Source: DASVEE01 sp036399695
Lineage (GTDB): Bacteria > Acidobacteriota > Thermoanaerobaculia > Gp7-AA8
Assembly: GCA_036399695.1 (NCBI GenBank)
Contig: DASWMP010000296.1
Coordinates: forward strand, 1 to 20,609
Reading direction: 5' to 3'
DNA length: 20,609 nt
This document shows positions 7,244 to 15,059 of the stretch, piece after piece. Made by a program: the position numbers and the translations under genes. Under the pieces are notes generated by a model. That model saw only the letters and a program-made list of their open reading frames with translations, made no database searches and had not been told where the DNA came from. The number at the start of each line of letters is the position of its first letter. The stretch's first letter is position 1.

Positions 7244-9454
7244 CTACGTCGTCTGCCGCAGGGGCAGGTACTTCACGTAGATGCGGTACAGCAGGTCCTT
7301 CGGCTCGCCGTTGTAGCGTTGGGCGAGGTCCTTGCTGCGTTTTGCGAGCTCGTCGTTCGGGTCGAGCTTGAGAACCTCGTCGAACTCTTTGACGGCGTCG
7401 GAGAGGCGTTCGTCCTGGAGGGCGGTGGCGCCGAGGTTGAAGTGGGCGTCGACGATCATCCGCTGGATGTTCTTGTTCTCCGGGTCCTGCTGGGCGAGGG
7501 CCTGGAGGTTCGTGATGGCGTCGGCGTACTTGCGGCCGGCGAAGAGCGATTTCGCGGAGTCGAGCTTTGCGACCTGCTGGGAGGCGGTGTCGTACGACGC
7601 CTTCACGTCGGGCGGGAGCGGTTTGACGCGCATCGCCCCTTCGAACGCTGCTTTCGCGGCGAGGTAATCGTGGGCGGCGAAGGCGGTCCGGCCCGCGGCG
7701 AGCTGTTCCTCGAAGTACTGCGCGGCGGGGCGGCCGTCGATCATCGCCGCGGCGCTGCCTTTCTTCTGCTGCAGGTCGGCGATCATCTCCAGCGCGCGGT
7801 CGTGCTGCGGATCGTCGGGCAGGACCTTCTGCAGCGTAGCGATTGCTTCGTCGAACTTGCCGCTCTGGGCGAGCAGCGACGCGCGGTTGAAGAGCGCGTC
7901 GCTGTTCCCGGCGGTGGACACAGCCGCATCGTCGTCACCGCCGCTGAAGGTGGTCCAGGCGAACCAGCCGCCGGCGGCCAGCAGCACGAGGAGCACCGCG
8001 CCGAGGACGGGGACGGGGATGCCTTTCGGCTTGCCGGTTTTCGGCGCCGGGGCGGCTTTCGCCGCTGCCGACTTCCGGCCCGACCGGGGGGCGGCTGCCG
8101 GCTCTTGCGAGTCATCGGGAGGCATGAGCGGCGGCGCATAGGAGCCGCCCATGGGCTCGTCCAGGAAGCCGAAGCCGGCGTCGTCGTCCGGCGGCGGAAC
8201 CGGCGGTGGAGGGACGCCCGGGATGGCGATCGGTTCGGCCGGGGTGTCGAGACGGTCGAGGTACTCCTGGGCCGTGTTGTTGTTCGGATCGAGGAACAGC
8301 ACTTCGTCGAAGCGGGCGCGGGCGGTGTCGAGGTCCTTCCGGTCGTAGGCCTGGATGCCGTTCGAGAGGATGGCTTCAACCTTCTGCTCGATCTCGCGGC
8401 GGCGTCCCTTCGCCCGCTCGATGCGGTCCGAGGCCGCTTCGTTCGTGACGTCGATCAGGAAAATGCGCGACCAGAAGTCGATGGCCTGCTGGTAGTCGCC
8501 GTTGTCGAAGGCGCGATCGCCTTCCGTGAGGTACTGATCGATCTTCCGCTGATCGTCGGGGCTCGTCTCGACGGAGGCCATCGAAAAGTCGAAGTCGTTC
8601 GTGCCCTGCGATTTCGGGGCGCCGAAGTCGAAGGAGGGCGCGGACGCGGCCGGTGCGGGAGTTGGTGCCGAGGCTGCTGGCGCAGCCGGGGAGTCGAAGG
8701 AGAAGCCGCCGAACGGCTCCGCGGCGCTGGGGCCGGAGTCGAAGGAGAAGTTCGCGAAGCCGCCGTCGTTCTGCGCGGCCGGCGCGGCGGGGGACTTCTC
8801 CTCCTCGAAGGTGAAACCGAAGTCGGCGGCCTGCGCCGCGCTGCGTCCACCGGCGGGCGCCGGCTTGGCTTCGACGACGAACGGCGTCGCATCGAAGGAG
8901 AACGACGCCGGCTGCGACGCCGCGTGCTGTTTCTCGATGGCGAACGCGATGCGGATGATCTCGGGGTGGGTCGGGTCGAGCGAGCGCGCCTTCTCGAGGT
9001 CCTGCCGTGCGCCGGCGATGTTGCCCGCGCTGAGGTTCGCGTCGCACTTGCGGACGAACTGTTCGACGAAGGGGGCGGCCTCCATCTTCTCGCGCGCTTC
9101 ATCGGCGAGGATGCGGGCCTCGTCGTTCATCAGATCGTCCGTGAGGATCTGGGTCGTGACGTGGATGACGGTCTGGAAGTCGCGCGCGGCCATGGCGTCG
9201 CTCGCCTGACGGATGAGGCTGCGGGTATCCGGGGGGGAGAGCGAGTCGACGTCGATCGGGGCGTCGGGATTCTGCGTTTTCTCCAGGAGCTTGCGTGCCG
9301 GCTCGAACTGCGGATCCATCTGCAGGATCAGGTTGCAGCCCGCGAGCACCTCCTCGGTCCGGCCTTGCCGGTAGAGGGCGACGGTCTGGTTGAACGTCGT
9401 CCTGACGCGGTCCTTGACCGCGGAGGAGAGGCTGGCATTTCCTGGATAACTCAT
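7244..9454 (-). CDS. Membrane-spanning tetratricopeptide-repeat protein with FxFD repeats
   Basis: A 736-residue scaffold-like protein. TPR-type helices occupy about residues 17-170. A Pro/Ala-rich linker (175-295) carries repeated FxFD/FxFE motifs (FSFD at about 185, 236 and 251; FGFTFEEE at 212; FDFG at 275; FDFS at 288; FGFLDEP at 428). More TPR follows (300-400), then a Pro-rich stretch, a basic segment, one membrane helix (IPVPVLGAVLLVLLAAGGWF, about 479-498), and a C-terminal TPR domain (515-736). Basic residues before the helix suggest the N-terminal 480 residues are cytoplasmic and the C-terminal TPRs lie outside. The start is the ATG at 9454 with GGAG upstream; the frame extends further but would run into the ridA gene. 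The function is unknown; protein-protein scaffolding at the membrane is likely. Confidence 0.85.
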   Translation of the reverse strand: MSYPGNASLSSAVKDRVRTTFNQTVALYRQGRTEEVLAGCNLILQMDPQFEPARKLLEKTQNPDAPIDVDSLSPPDTRSLIRQASDAMAARDFQTVIHVTTQILTDDLMNDEARILADEAREKMEAAPFVEQFVRKCDANLSAGNIAGARQDLEKARSLDPTHPEIIRIAFAIEKQHAASQPASFSFDATPFVVEAKPAPAGGRSAAQAADFGFTFEEEKSPAAPAAQNDGGFANFSFDSGPSAAEPFGGFSFDSPAAPAASAPTPAPAASAPSFDFGAPKSQGTNDFDFSMASVETSPDDQRKIDQYLTEGDRAFDNGDYQQAIDFWSRIFLIDVTNEAASDRIERAKGRRREIEQKVEAILSNGIQAYDRKDLDTARARFDEVLFLDPNNNTAQEYLDRLDTPAEPIAIPGVPPPPVPPPDDDAGFGFLDEPMGGSYAPPLMPPDDSQEPAAAPRSGRKSAAAKAAPAPKTGKPKGIPVPVLGAVLLVLLAAGGWFAWTTFSGGDDDAAVSTAGNSDALFNRASLLAQSGKFDEAIATLQKVLPDDPQHDRALEMIADLQQKKGSAAAMIDGRPAAQYFEEQLAAGRTAFAAHDYLAAKAAFEGAMRVKPLPPDVKASYDTASQQVAKLDSAKSLFAGRKYADAITNLQALAQQDPENKNIQRMIVDAHFNLGATALQDERLSDAVKEFDEVLKLDPNDELAKRSKDLAQRYNGEPKDLLYRIYVKYLPLRQTT

Positions 9455-9482
9455 TCGTCGGGGGTTCTCCGTAAGTCGCGCG

Positions 9483-9496
9483 ATTATAGCTATACT
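9483..9496. promoter_or_regulatory. Back-to-back divergent -10 boxes between the TPR gene and ridA
   Basis: The minus-strand box TATAAT (9488-9483) and the plus-strand box TATACT (9491-9496) are separated by two bases. The first serves the TPR gene (ATG at 9454) and the second ridA (ATG at 9523). The two polymerase footprints would overlap, so the promoters should compete. The -35 hexamers are weak on both sides. Confidence 0.6.
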
Positions 9497-9522
9497 CCCG
9501 GCGCAGAAAGGACTTGCGTCAC

Positions 9523-9897
9523 ATGGACATCGTAGCCACCACGTCGGCCCCGCAGGCGATCGGACCCTATTCGCAGGCGGTTCGCGCCAACGGCGTTCTC
9601 TACACATCGGGCCAGATCGCCCTCGACCCCGCCACCGGCAACCTCGTCGAGGGGGACTTCTCCGCTCAGGCCCGCCGCGCCTTCGAGAACCTCAAAGCCG
9701 TCCTCCAGGAAGGCGGCAGCAGCTTCGACAAGGTCCTGAAGGCGACCGTCTACCTCACCGACCTCGCCAACTTCCAGACCCTCAACTCCATTTACGCCGA
9801 GTACTTTGGCGATCACAAACCAGCCCGCACGACCGTCGGCGTCTCGCAGTTGCCGAAGGGGGGGCTGGTGGAGATTGATCTGGTGGCGCTGGTGTAG
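9523..9897 (+). CDS. ridA: RidA family reactive enamine/imine deaminase
   Basis: A 124-residue protein of the RidA (YjgF/YER057c/UK114) family. Members hydrolyse 2-aminoacrylate and related enamines made by PLP enzymes such as threonine dehydratase, protecting PLP enzymes from damage. Family features are APQAIGPYSQAV at the N-terminus, GQIALDPATG, the VLKATVYLTDLANF strand-helix, and the end motif with the catalytic-site Arg in ARTTVGVSQLPKGGLVEIDLVAL. The whole normal length is present. The ATG at 9523 is preceded by AGAAAGGA (9505-9512) at good spacing; an in-frame TTG at 9514 is too close to it. Transcribed divergently from the TPR gene and followed by a long hairpin. Confidence 0.95.
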   Translation: MDIVATTSAPQAIGPYSQAVRANGVLYTSGQIALDPATGNLVEGDFSAQARRAFENLKAVLQEGGSSFDKVLKATVYLTDLANFQTLNSIYAEYFGDHKPARTTVGVSQLPKGGLVEIDLVALV

Positions 9898-9900
9898 AAG

Positions 9901-10005
9901 CAGTTGGGCGGTCGGCAGTTGGCGGTTGGCGGTAGAAAAGCCCGAGGCCCGCGAAGGTTTTTCGCCTTTTCCACTGCCAACCGCCAACTGCCAACGACCC
10001 AACTG
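9901..10005. repeat. Large inverted repeat (40-bp arms, 25-bp loop) downstream of ridA
   Basis: Arms 9901-9940 and 9966-10005 are complementary at 35 of 40 positions by hand alignment. Each arm is itself made of short direct repeats of the GGCAGTTGGCGGTTGG kind. The RNA would form a long hairpin just 3 bases after the ridA stop, and the element ends just before the promoter of the next gene. It may act as a terminator; it could also be a non-autonomous mobile or REP-like element. Confidence 0.8.
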
Positions 10006-10008
10006 ATA

Positions 10009-10040
10009 TATACTTATTTGGCACACGGCCTGCACCGGAG
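10009..10040 (+). promoter_or_regulatory. Promoter -10 and ribosome binding site of the metalloprotease gene
   Basis: TATACT (10009-10014) in an AT-rich patch is a good -10, and GGAG (10037-10040) lies six bases before the ATG at 10047. A possible -35 would fall in the right arm of the preceding hairpin. Confidence 0.5.
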
Positions 10041-10046
10041 ACCCTC

Positions 10047-11318
10047 ATGCGTCGATCCCTATCCCTGACCCTTCTGCTCACGGCGGCGCTGACCCTTCCG
10101 GCCTTCGGTGCTACGCGGCTCACTTACCCGATCAAAGGGCAGACGACGGCTGTGAGCTGGCCGGCTGCTTCGTTCCCGATCGCGTATCAAATCGACCGCA
10201 AGATCCTGAACCAGTTGCCGGATGCGCAGACGGTCGTGGCCGGTTCGTTCAATACCTGGGCGCTTCCGGAGACGCAGATCAGCTTCCGCGAAGGGAATCC
10301 TGTCGACGCCTCGCCGCGACGGGTGAAGGACGGCCGCAACGTCGTCAGCCTCGCTTCCGGCCTGTATGAGGACGACGGCTTCATCGCCCTGACGACGAAC
10401 TGGTACACCGACTCCGGCGACCTCTACGAATCCGACATCGAGCTCGATCCGTCGCTCCTCAAGAGCGACTACAACCTGTCCCAGACTCTCGGGCACGAGG
10501 TCGGCCATCTCCTCGGCCTCGATCACTCGGCCGTGCTTTCGGCCGTGATGTACCCCTGGGTGGGGCGTGAGAAGGATGCGTTCACGCTGGACAGCGACGA
10601 CCGCATCGCCGTTTCCACCATCTATCCGAAGAACGACTTCGATCCGACCCTCGCCACCGGCACGCTTCAGGGACGGGTGAGCGGCGACAGCGGCGGCGTC
10701 TTCGCCGCGCAGGTCGTGGCGGTGAACGAGTTCGGCCAGCCGGTCGCGACGGCGCTCACCAGCGCCACTGGCGACTTCGAGCTGCGCGGCATCCCGCCGG
10801 GTGACTACCGCATCTATGCCGAGCCGCTCGACGGCCCGGTCGACAAGAACAACCTCGCCGGCGTCTGGCGCTCCGCCAAAGCCGATCCGTTCCGTACGCA
10901 GTTCTACGACGACCGTCCGCTCCGCGTGGAGCAGGGGCGTGTCTACGGCAACATCGTCATGAACGGCGCCGGTACGGCGCAGCTCAACCCCCGCTGGATC
11001 GGCATCGCCGACGAAGATGCGAACGGCTTCAGCCTCTCGACCCGTCCGGTGACGGTCAAGGCAGGGCAGCGTGTCGTCCTCGCGGTGGCCGGCGACGGCT
11101 TTATCCCGACGACCGAGTTCGAGGTGCTGAACCCCGGCTTCAAGCGCGTCTCCGAGTTCACCCACGCGGCGAACTACGTCTCCGCCACGTACGAGGTGAA
11201 GTCGGGCGCTCCGGGCGGCTCCGCCGTCATCCTGGTGCGCAGCGGCAGCGAGACCGCCACGCTGACCGGCGCGCTGCGCGTGCAGTCGGCACCGAAGATG
11301 CGGGCCGTGCGCCGGTAG
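10047..11318 (+). CDS. Secreted matrixin-like zinc metalloprotease with carboxypeptidase-regulatory-like domain
   Basis: A 423-residue exported protein. Residues 1-21 form a Sec signal peptide (MRRSLSLTLLLTAALTLPAFGA). The catalytic domain (about 25-195) has the zinc-binding motif HEVGHLLGLDH (150-160) and a Met-turn a few residues later (AVMYPW), which is the M10/matrixin pattern of metzincins. A beta-sandwich of the carboxypeptidase regulatory-like type follows (TLQGRVSGDSGG to GIPPGDYRIYAEPL, about 205-270). The C-terminal 110 residues (SLSTRPVTVKAGQRVVLAVAGDG to the end) look like another beta-sandwich ending in a basic tail. All zinc ligands and the catalytic Glu are present, so it should be active. 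The substrate is unknown. Confidence 0.88.
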   Translation: MRRSLSLTLLLTAALTLPAFGATRLTYPIKGQTTAVSWPAASFPIAYQIDRKILNQLPDAQTVVAGSFNTWALPETQISFREGNPVDASPRRVKDGRNVVSLASGLYEDDGFIALTTNWYTDSGDLYESDIELDPSLLKSDYNLSQTLGHEVGHLLGLDHSAVLSAVMYPWVGREKDAFTLDSDDRIAVSTIYPKNDFDPTLATGTLQGRVSGDSGGVFAAQVVAVNEFGQPVATALTSATGDFELRGIPPGDYRIYAEPLDGPVDKNNLAGVWRSAKADPFRTQFYDDRPLRVEQGRVYGNIVMNGAGTAQLNPRWIGIADEDANGFSLSTRPVTVKAGQRVVLAVAGDGFIPTTEFEVLNPGFKRVSEFTHAANYVSATYEVKSGAPGGSAVILVRSGSETATLTGALRVQSAPKMRAVRR

Positions 11319-11343
11319 GCGAGCGGCCGGCGCGTAGTTGGCC

Positions 11344-11555
11344 CGCCGGAGGCGTGCCGTAAATTAGCCGGTGGCAAGTGCCGAAGGCACGCTGCCACCG
11401 GATGATTTGCCGCCACCCGTCCCGACCCCGGCAGGGGTCGCGTCCTCGGAGCCACACGGCACCCCTCCGGGGTGCAAATCATTTTCGCGACTCAACCAGG
11501 TGGCGGCGCGCCTGCGGCGCTTGCCGACCGGCTAATCTACGACACGCCTCCGGCG
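11344..11555. repeat. Composite palindromic element between the metalloprotease and the c-di-GMP gene
   Basis: Arms 11344-11399 and 11499-11555 are imperfect inverted copies (both contain CGCCGGAGGCGTG and ATTAGCCGGT on the appropriate strand). Inside are smaller hairpins: CCGGTGGCA/TGCCACCGG around 11368-11401, GACCCC/GGGGTC (near 11434), and GCACCCC/GGGGTGC followed by AAATCATTTT (near 11460-11486). A second inner pair GATGATTTGC/GCAAATCAT also matches. The element fills the gap between the convergent protease and GGDEF-EAL genes and could end both transcripts. The stretch has no credible coding sequence. Confidence 0.8.
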
Positions 11556-11573
11556 TGTGCAGACGTTCACCCG

Positions 11574-14216
11574 CTACACCACCGGCAAATCGGGCCGCCG
11601 CACTTCCAGCGTCTTCGGGCGGAACACCGCCTTCTGCAGGTACGGCAGCACGTCGTCCGCCGGGAGCGGCCTGCTGAAGAGGTAGCCCTGCAGCAGGTCG
11701 CAGGCGTAGTGCTTGAGGAAGGTGTACTGCTCTTCCGTCTCCACCCCTTCGGCCACGACCCCGAGGCCCAGCGTGTGCGCCAGATTGATCACGTACGTCA
11801 CGATCGCGGCGGCCGTCTCGTCGGTCGTCACGTCCCGCAGGAACTCCTTGTCGATCTTGATCGTGTCGATCGGGAAGTCCTTCAGGTAGATCAGCGACGA
11901 CATGCCGGTGCCGAAGTCGTCCACGGCGATCGTCACGCCGAGCTCCTTCAGCTCGCGCAGCACCCGCATCGTCAGGTCGACGTTCTGCATGGCCGCGCTC
12001 TCGGTGATCTCGAGCTGTACGAGTTGCGGAGCGACGCCGCTCAGCTCCAGAGCGCTGCGCACCGAGTCCACCAGCGCGTGCTGGAACTGCACCGCCGAGA
12101 TGTTGATGGCCACCCGGAGGCCGGTCAGCCCTGACGCGTGCCATTCGCGCAACTGGCGGCAGGCTTCCTTCAGCACCCAGTCGCCGATCGGTACGATCAG
12201 CCCCGTCTCCTCGGCGAGCTGAATGAACTCGCCCGGCTGCACCATGCCGCGCACAGGATCGCGCCAGCGGATCAGCGCTTCGAGTGAGACGATGCGCCGC
12301 CGTGCACGGTCGTAGATCGGCTGGTAATAGAGCTCGAGCTGGTTTCGCTCGATGGCGTGGTGGAGGCTCTGTTCGAGCGCCAGCCGGCGGACGTAGCGCT
12401 CGTTCATGCTCGACGTGAAGAGCTGGGTCTGATTGCGGCCGAGCTCCTTCGCCCGGTACATCGCCGCGTCGGCGCACTTGAGCAGCGTGCCGACGTCGTC
12501 GCCGTCCGACGGATAGAAGCTGATGCCGATGCTGGCCGTGACGATGAGGTCGTGCCCTTCGATGCACAGCGGCTGACTGATCGCGTCGAGCAGCTTGCGC
12601 GCGACGTGCGCCACCGCCTCCGTGTTCGGCACCTCGCTCAGGAGAATGCTGAACTCGTCGCCGCCGATACGGGAGATCGTGTCCGAGCCACGGAGGCAGG
12701 AGCTCAGCCGTGTGGCGATCTCGGCGAGCAGCGTGTCGCCGAAGGTGTGCCCGAGGCCGTCGTTCACCAGTTTGAAGTGATCGAGGTCGAGGTACATGAT
12801 CGCCAGTCCGAACCGGTTGCGGCGGGCGTTGGCGATGCCGTTCACGACCCGGTCGCGGAAGAGCAGGCGATTCGGCAGGCCGGTGAGCGAGTCGTAGTAG
12901 GCGTGGTACTCGAGCTGCCGTTCCGTCTCCTTGCGCTGCGTGACGTCGCGGTAGTTCAGGACGATCGCGCCGACGCTCGGCTCGTGCAGCAGGTTCTGGC
13001 TGAACCCTTCGAGCCAGACCCAGGAGCCGTTCTTGTGACGGAAGCGGAGCTCGCCGTGCGACTCCTGGCTCGGCGTCTCGAGCAGACGGGCGAAGGTCTC
13101 CGACAGTGCCTCCCGCTCGCGCGGGTGTACCAGCTCGAGGATCGATTGCCCGAGGAGCTCCGTCTCGTCATAGCCGATGACGTACTGCGTCGACGAGCCG
13201 CTGAAGGTGAAGCGAAGGTTCTGGTCGAGCAGCCCCACGCCGCTCCAGCTCTTCTCGACGATCGTCCGGAAGCGCTTCTCCCGTTGTTCGAGCTCCTGCT
13301 GCGCCCGCCGGCGGTCGGAGATGTCGCGGACGAAGGCGGTGAAGTTGTCGCCGAAGACGTCGATCGTCAGCTCGGCCGGGAAGAGGTCGCCGTTGGCGCG
13401 CTTCGCAAAGGTCTCGAGGCGGCGGTGGGGGAGGTCGGCGCTGAAGAGCAGCGCGTCGGCGAACAGCCCCGCCGGCAGCGGCCGTCCGATCGCTTCCTTC
13501 GCCGGGACGCCGAACGTCACCTCGGCCTGCGGGTTCCATTCGAGGACGTTGCCGGCGCGGTCGATCGTCACCACCGCGTCGAGGGCGGAGGCGATGAGCT
13601 GGCGGAGCCGCGATTCCGAGTTGCGGAGCGCCTGCTCGGTACGGCTGCTGGCGACGGCTTCGCCGAGGATGTTCGCCGTCGAGCGGAGGAAGCCGAGCTC
13701 GTAGTCGGCAAAGGTGCGCTCGTCGCTGGAGTAGGCGAGGAGGACGCCATACGGGCCGTACTGCGTCCGGATGATCACGCCGACGCCGCACCGGACGCCG
13801 TGGTACTGGCGCAGGTGCGAGGACTTGAAGCGCGTCTCGGTCTCGAGGTCGCTGAAAGTGAGGACATCGTCGCCGAGGAGCGTCACCATGGCGATCGACT
13901 CGTCCTCGTCGCTGTCGCGGCGGCACTTGGCGAATGTCTCGTTCGTCCCGATGGCGCCGCGGACGATCATCTTCCCGCCGGAGGCGATCTCGAGGACGCG
14001 GCAGTGGCCGACGCCGAGCGTCATTTCGACGAGCGCACAGGCCTGGCCGAGGAGCATCATCGTATCTACGCCAGTGAGCGCTGCCTGCCCCAGCTCGGCG
14101 ATGGCGATCTCCTGCCGGTTACGCGCCGCGATCTCCGCACGAAGCCGCGCCAGCTCCGCCGTTTCCTCCGGCAAGACGACGTTTTGCACCAGATGCAACG
14201 GCTGCGGTTCGGACAT
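11574..14216 (-). CDS. GAF-PAS-PAS-GGDEF-EAL protein, bifunctional cyclic-di-GMP synthase/phosphodiesterase
   Basis: An 880-residue cytoplasmic signalling protein with no membrane helix. Order: short coiled coil (about 17-40), GAF-like sensor (45-195), PAS (200-305), PAS with PAC (310-430), GGDEF (437-600), EAL (612-865). The GGDEF motif is intact at 518-522, and the inhibitory-site RxxD (RGSD, 509-512) lies five residues before it. The EAL domain keeps EALIRW (646), NIS, ITES, VDDFGTG (765-771), KIDKEF and AEGVET (822), so phosphodiesterase activity is expected. It could make, break or switch c-di-GMP depending on the ligand sensed by GAF or PAS. The ATG at 14216 lacks a Shine-Dalgarno but has TACTTT eight bases upstream. 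The divergently placed giant adhesin-like gene is a plausible but unproven output. Confidence 0.94.
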   Translation of the reverse strand: MSEPQPLHLVQNVVLPEETAELARLRAEIAARNRQEIAIAELGQAALTGVDTMMLLGQACALVEMTLGVGHCRVLEIASGGKMIVRGAIGTNETFAKCRRDSDEDESIAMVTLLGDDVLTFSDLETETRFKSSHLRQYHGVRCGVGVIIRTQYGPYGVLLAYSSDERTFADYELGFLRSTANILGEAVASSRTEQALRNSESRLRQLIASALDAVVTIDRAGNVLEWNPQAEVTFGVPAKEAIGRPLPAGLFADALLFSADLPHRRLETFAKRANGDLFPAELTIDVFGDNFTAFVRDISDRRRAQQELEQREKRFRTIVEKSWSGVGLLDQNLRFTFSGSSTQYVIGYDETELLGQSILELVHPREREALSETFARLLETPSQESHGELRFRHKNGSWVWLEGFSQNLLHEPSVGAIVLNYRDVTQRKETERQLEYHAYYDSLTGLPNRLLFRDRVVNGIANARRNRFGLAIMYLDLDHFKLVNDGLGHTFGDTLLAEIATRLSSCLRGSDTISRIGGDEFSILLSEVPNTEAVAHVARKLLDAISQPLCIEGHDLIVTASIGISFYPSDGDDVGTLLKCADAAMYRAKELGRNQTQLFTSSMNERYVRRLALEQSLHHAIERNQLELYYQPIYDRARRRIVSLEALIRWRDPVRGMVQPGEFIQLAEETGLIVPIGDWVLKEACRQLREWHASGLTGLRVAINISAVQFQHALVDSVRSALELSGVAPQLVQLEITESAAMQNVDLTMRVLRELKELGVTIAVDDFGTGMSSLIYLKDFPIDTIKIDKEFLRDVTTDETAAAIVTYVINLAHTLGLGVVAEGVETEEQYTFLKHYACDLLQGYLFSRPLPADDVLPYLQKAVFRPKTLEVRRPDLPVV

Positions 14217-14230
14217 CAGCGGGGAAAGTA
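14217..14230 (-). promoter_or_regulatory. Putative leaderless promoter (-10) of the GGDEF-EAL gene
   Basis: On the minus strand TACTTT (14230-14225) is followed by eight bases (CCCCGCTG) and the ATG at 14216, with no Shine-Dalgarno. Confidence 0.4.
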
Positions 14231-14307
14231 TGCCGGAAGAATTCGTCAGGGGTAGAGGGAAAGTGTCCGCAGCCGGTGATCATGAGGAAGCGAGGGCACA
14301 CGCAGTA

Positions 14308-14409
14308 GTGGAGGACGGACAATCCTGTCCGTCACGCGAGAAGTGGCGCGAGCACGAATCTCTTCCTGGCTGCTTCCTCGCGCGACGGACAGGATTGTCC
14401 GTCCTCCAC
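14308..14409. repeat. Mobile-like inverted-repeat element, copy 1
   Basis: Arms 14308-14333 and 14384-14409 are perfect 26-bp inverted repeats around a 50-bp centre. Each arm contains its own palindrome, GACGGACA and TGTCCGTC around ATCC. Partial complementarity continues a further ten bases inward. A second copy with the same arms and a different centre lies at 15708-15826. No coding sequence is inside. It looks like a non-autonomous MITE- or REP-like element. Confidence 0.85.
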
Positions 14410-14517
14410 TTGCTGTGCCGCGGACGGAAGCAGCTTCCGTAGCATCCGTGCTTCCTCGAGAAGTGGCAATCCATAGCCTCGGCGGGCGAGCGTTTGCTCC
14501 GGCCGAGGTCAGTCGAA

Positions 14518-14995
14518 GAGTTCCGGAGTCAAAGCGACGACTCGCGGAGTCAAAGCAAAGACCGCGGGCGTCAAAGCAGAGACTCCGGGAGTCAAAGCGA
14601 TGAGTCGGCGAGACACCGAATGATATGGGGTGATATCAATCGTTGCCTCCGGGAGTCAAAGCGATGAGTCGGCGAGTCACCGAATGATATGGGGTGATAT
14701 CAATCGTTGACTCCGGGAGTCAAAGCGAAGACTCGGCGAGACACCGAATGATATGGGGTGATATCAATCGTTGACTCCGGGAGTCAACGCGATGACTCGG
14801 CGAGTCAACGAATGATATGGGGGCATATCAATCGTTGACTCCGGGACTCAAAGCAAAGACTCGGCGACTCACTGAATGACAGGGGTGATCTCGATCAGTG
14901 ACTTCGGGAGTCAAAGCAACGACTCGGCGAACGATCGAACGAGATGGGTGAACGCAATCGAAGACTCCGGGAGTCAAAGCAACGACTCCACGAGC
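14518..14995. repeat. Array of short palindromes with a 21-bp and 64-bp period
   Basis: Four 21-bp units (14518, 14539, 14560, 14581) lead into about seven units of 63-64 bp starting at 14581, 14645, 14709, 14773, 14837, 14900 and 14963. Each 64-bp unit holds three palindromes: GACTC-CGG-GAGTC, GACTC-GGC-GAGTC and GATAT-N6-ATATC, joined by spacers such as AAAGCGAT, ACCGAAT and AATCGTT. Centres fall 21, 21.5 and 21.5 bp apart, about two turns of DNA. The ends of the array are decayed. A 64-bp period breaks any reading frame, so it is not coding. The sequence between 14410 and 14517 has only two small hairpins (near 14424-14440 and 14479-14508). Confidence 0.9.
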
Positions 14996-15059
14996 GGCCG
15001 ATCGATCGCGTCGACCTCAGTCGCGGGCTCCCCGGTGCCATTCTCTCGGGCGAAGACCT

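Noticed and set aside
7169..9535. A 788-codon plus-strand open frame
   Set aside because: Antisense shadow of the TPR gene; composition is Arg/Gly/Val-rich without motifs.
9455..9607. N-terminal extension of the TPR protein
   Set aside because: It would overlap the ridA start and the divergent promoter; the ATG at 9454 has GGAG upstream.
10059..11165. A 368-codon minus-strand open frame
   Set aside because: Antisense to the metalloprotease gene, whose signal peptide and zinc motif are clear.
12357..14255. A 632-codon plus-strand open frame
   Set aside because: Antisense shadow of the GGDEF-EAL gene, whose domains are unambiguous.
14343..14603. Coding region with seven-residue repeats (RESKRRL-type)
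   Set aside because: The 21-bp units mimic a heptad, but the period changes to 64 bp and breaks every frame; no start signals or domain.
14518..14995. CRISPR array
   Set aside because: The 64-bp units are repeats throughout; there are no unique spacers between them and no cas genes nearby.
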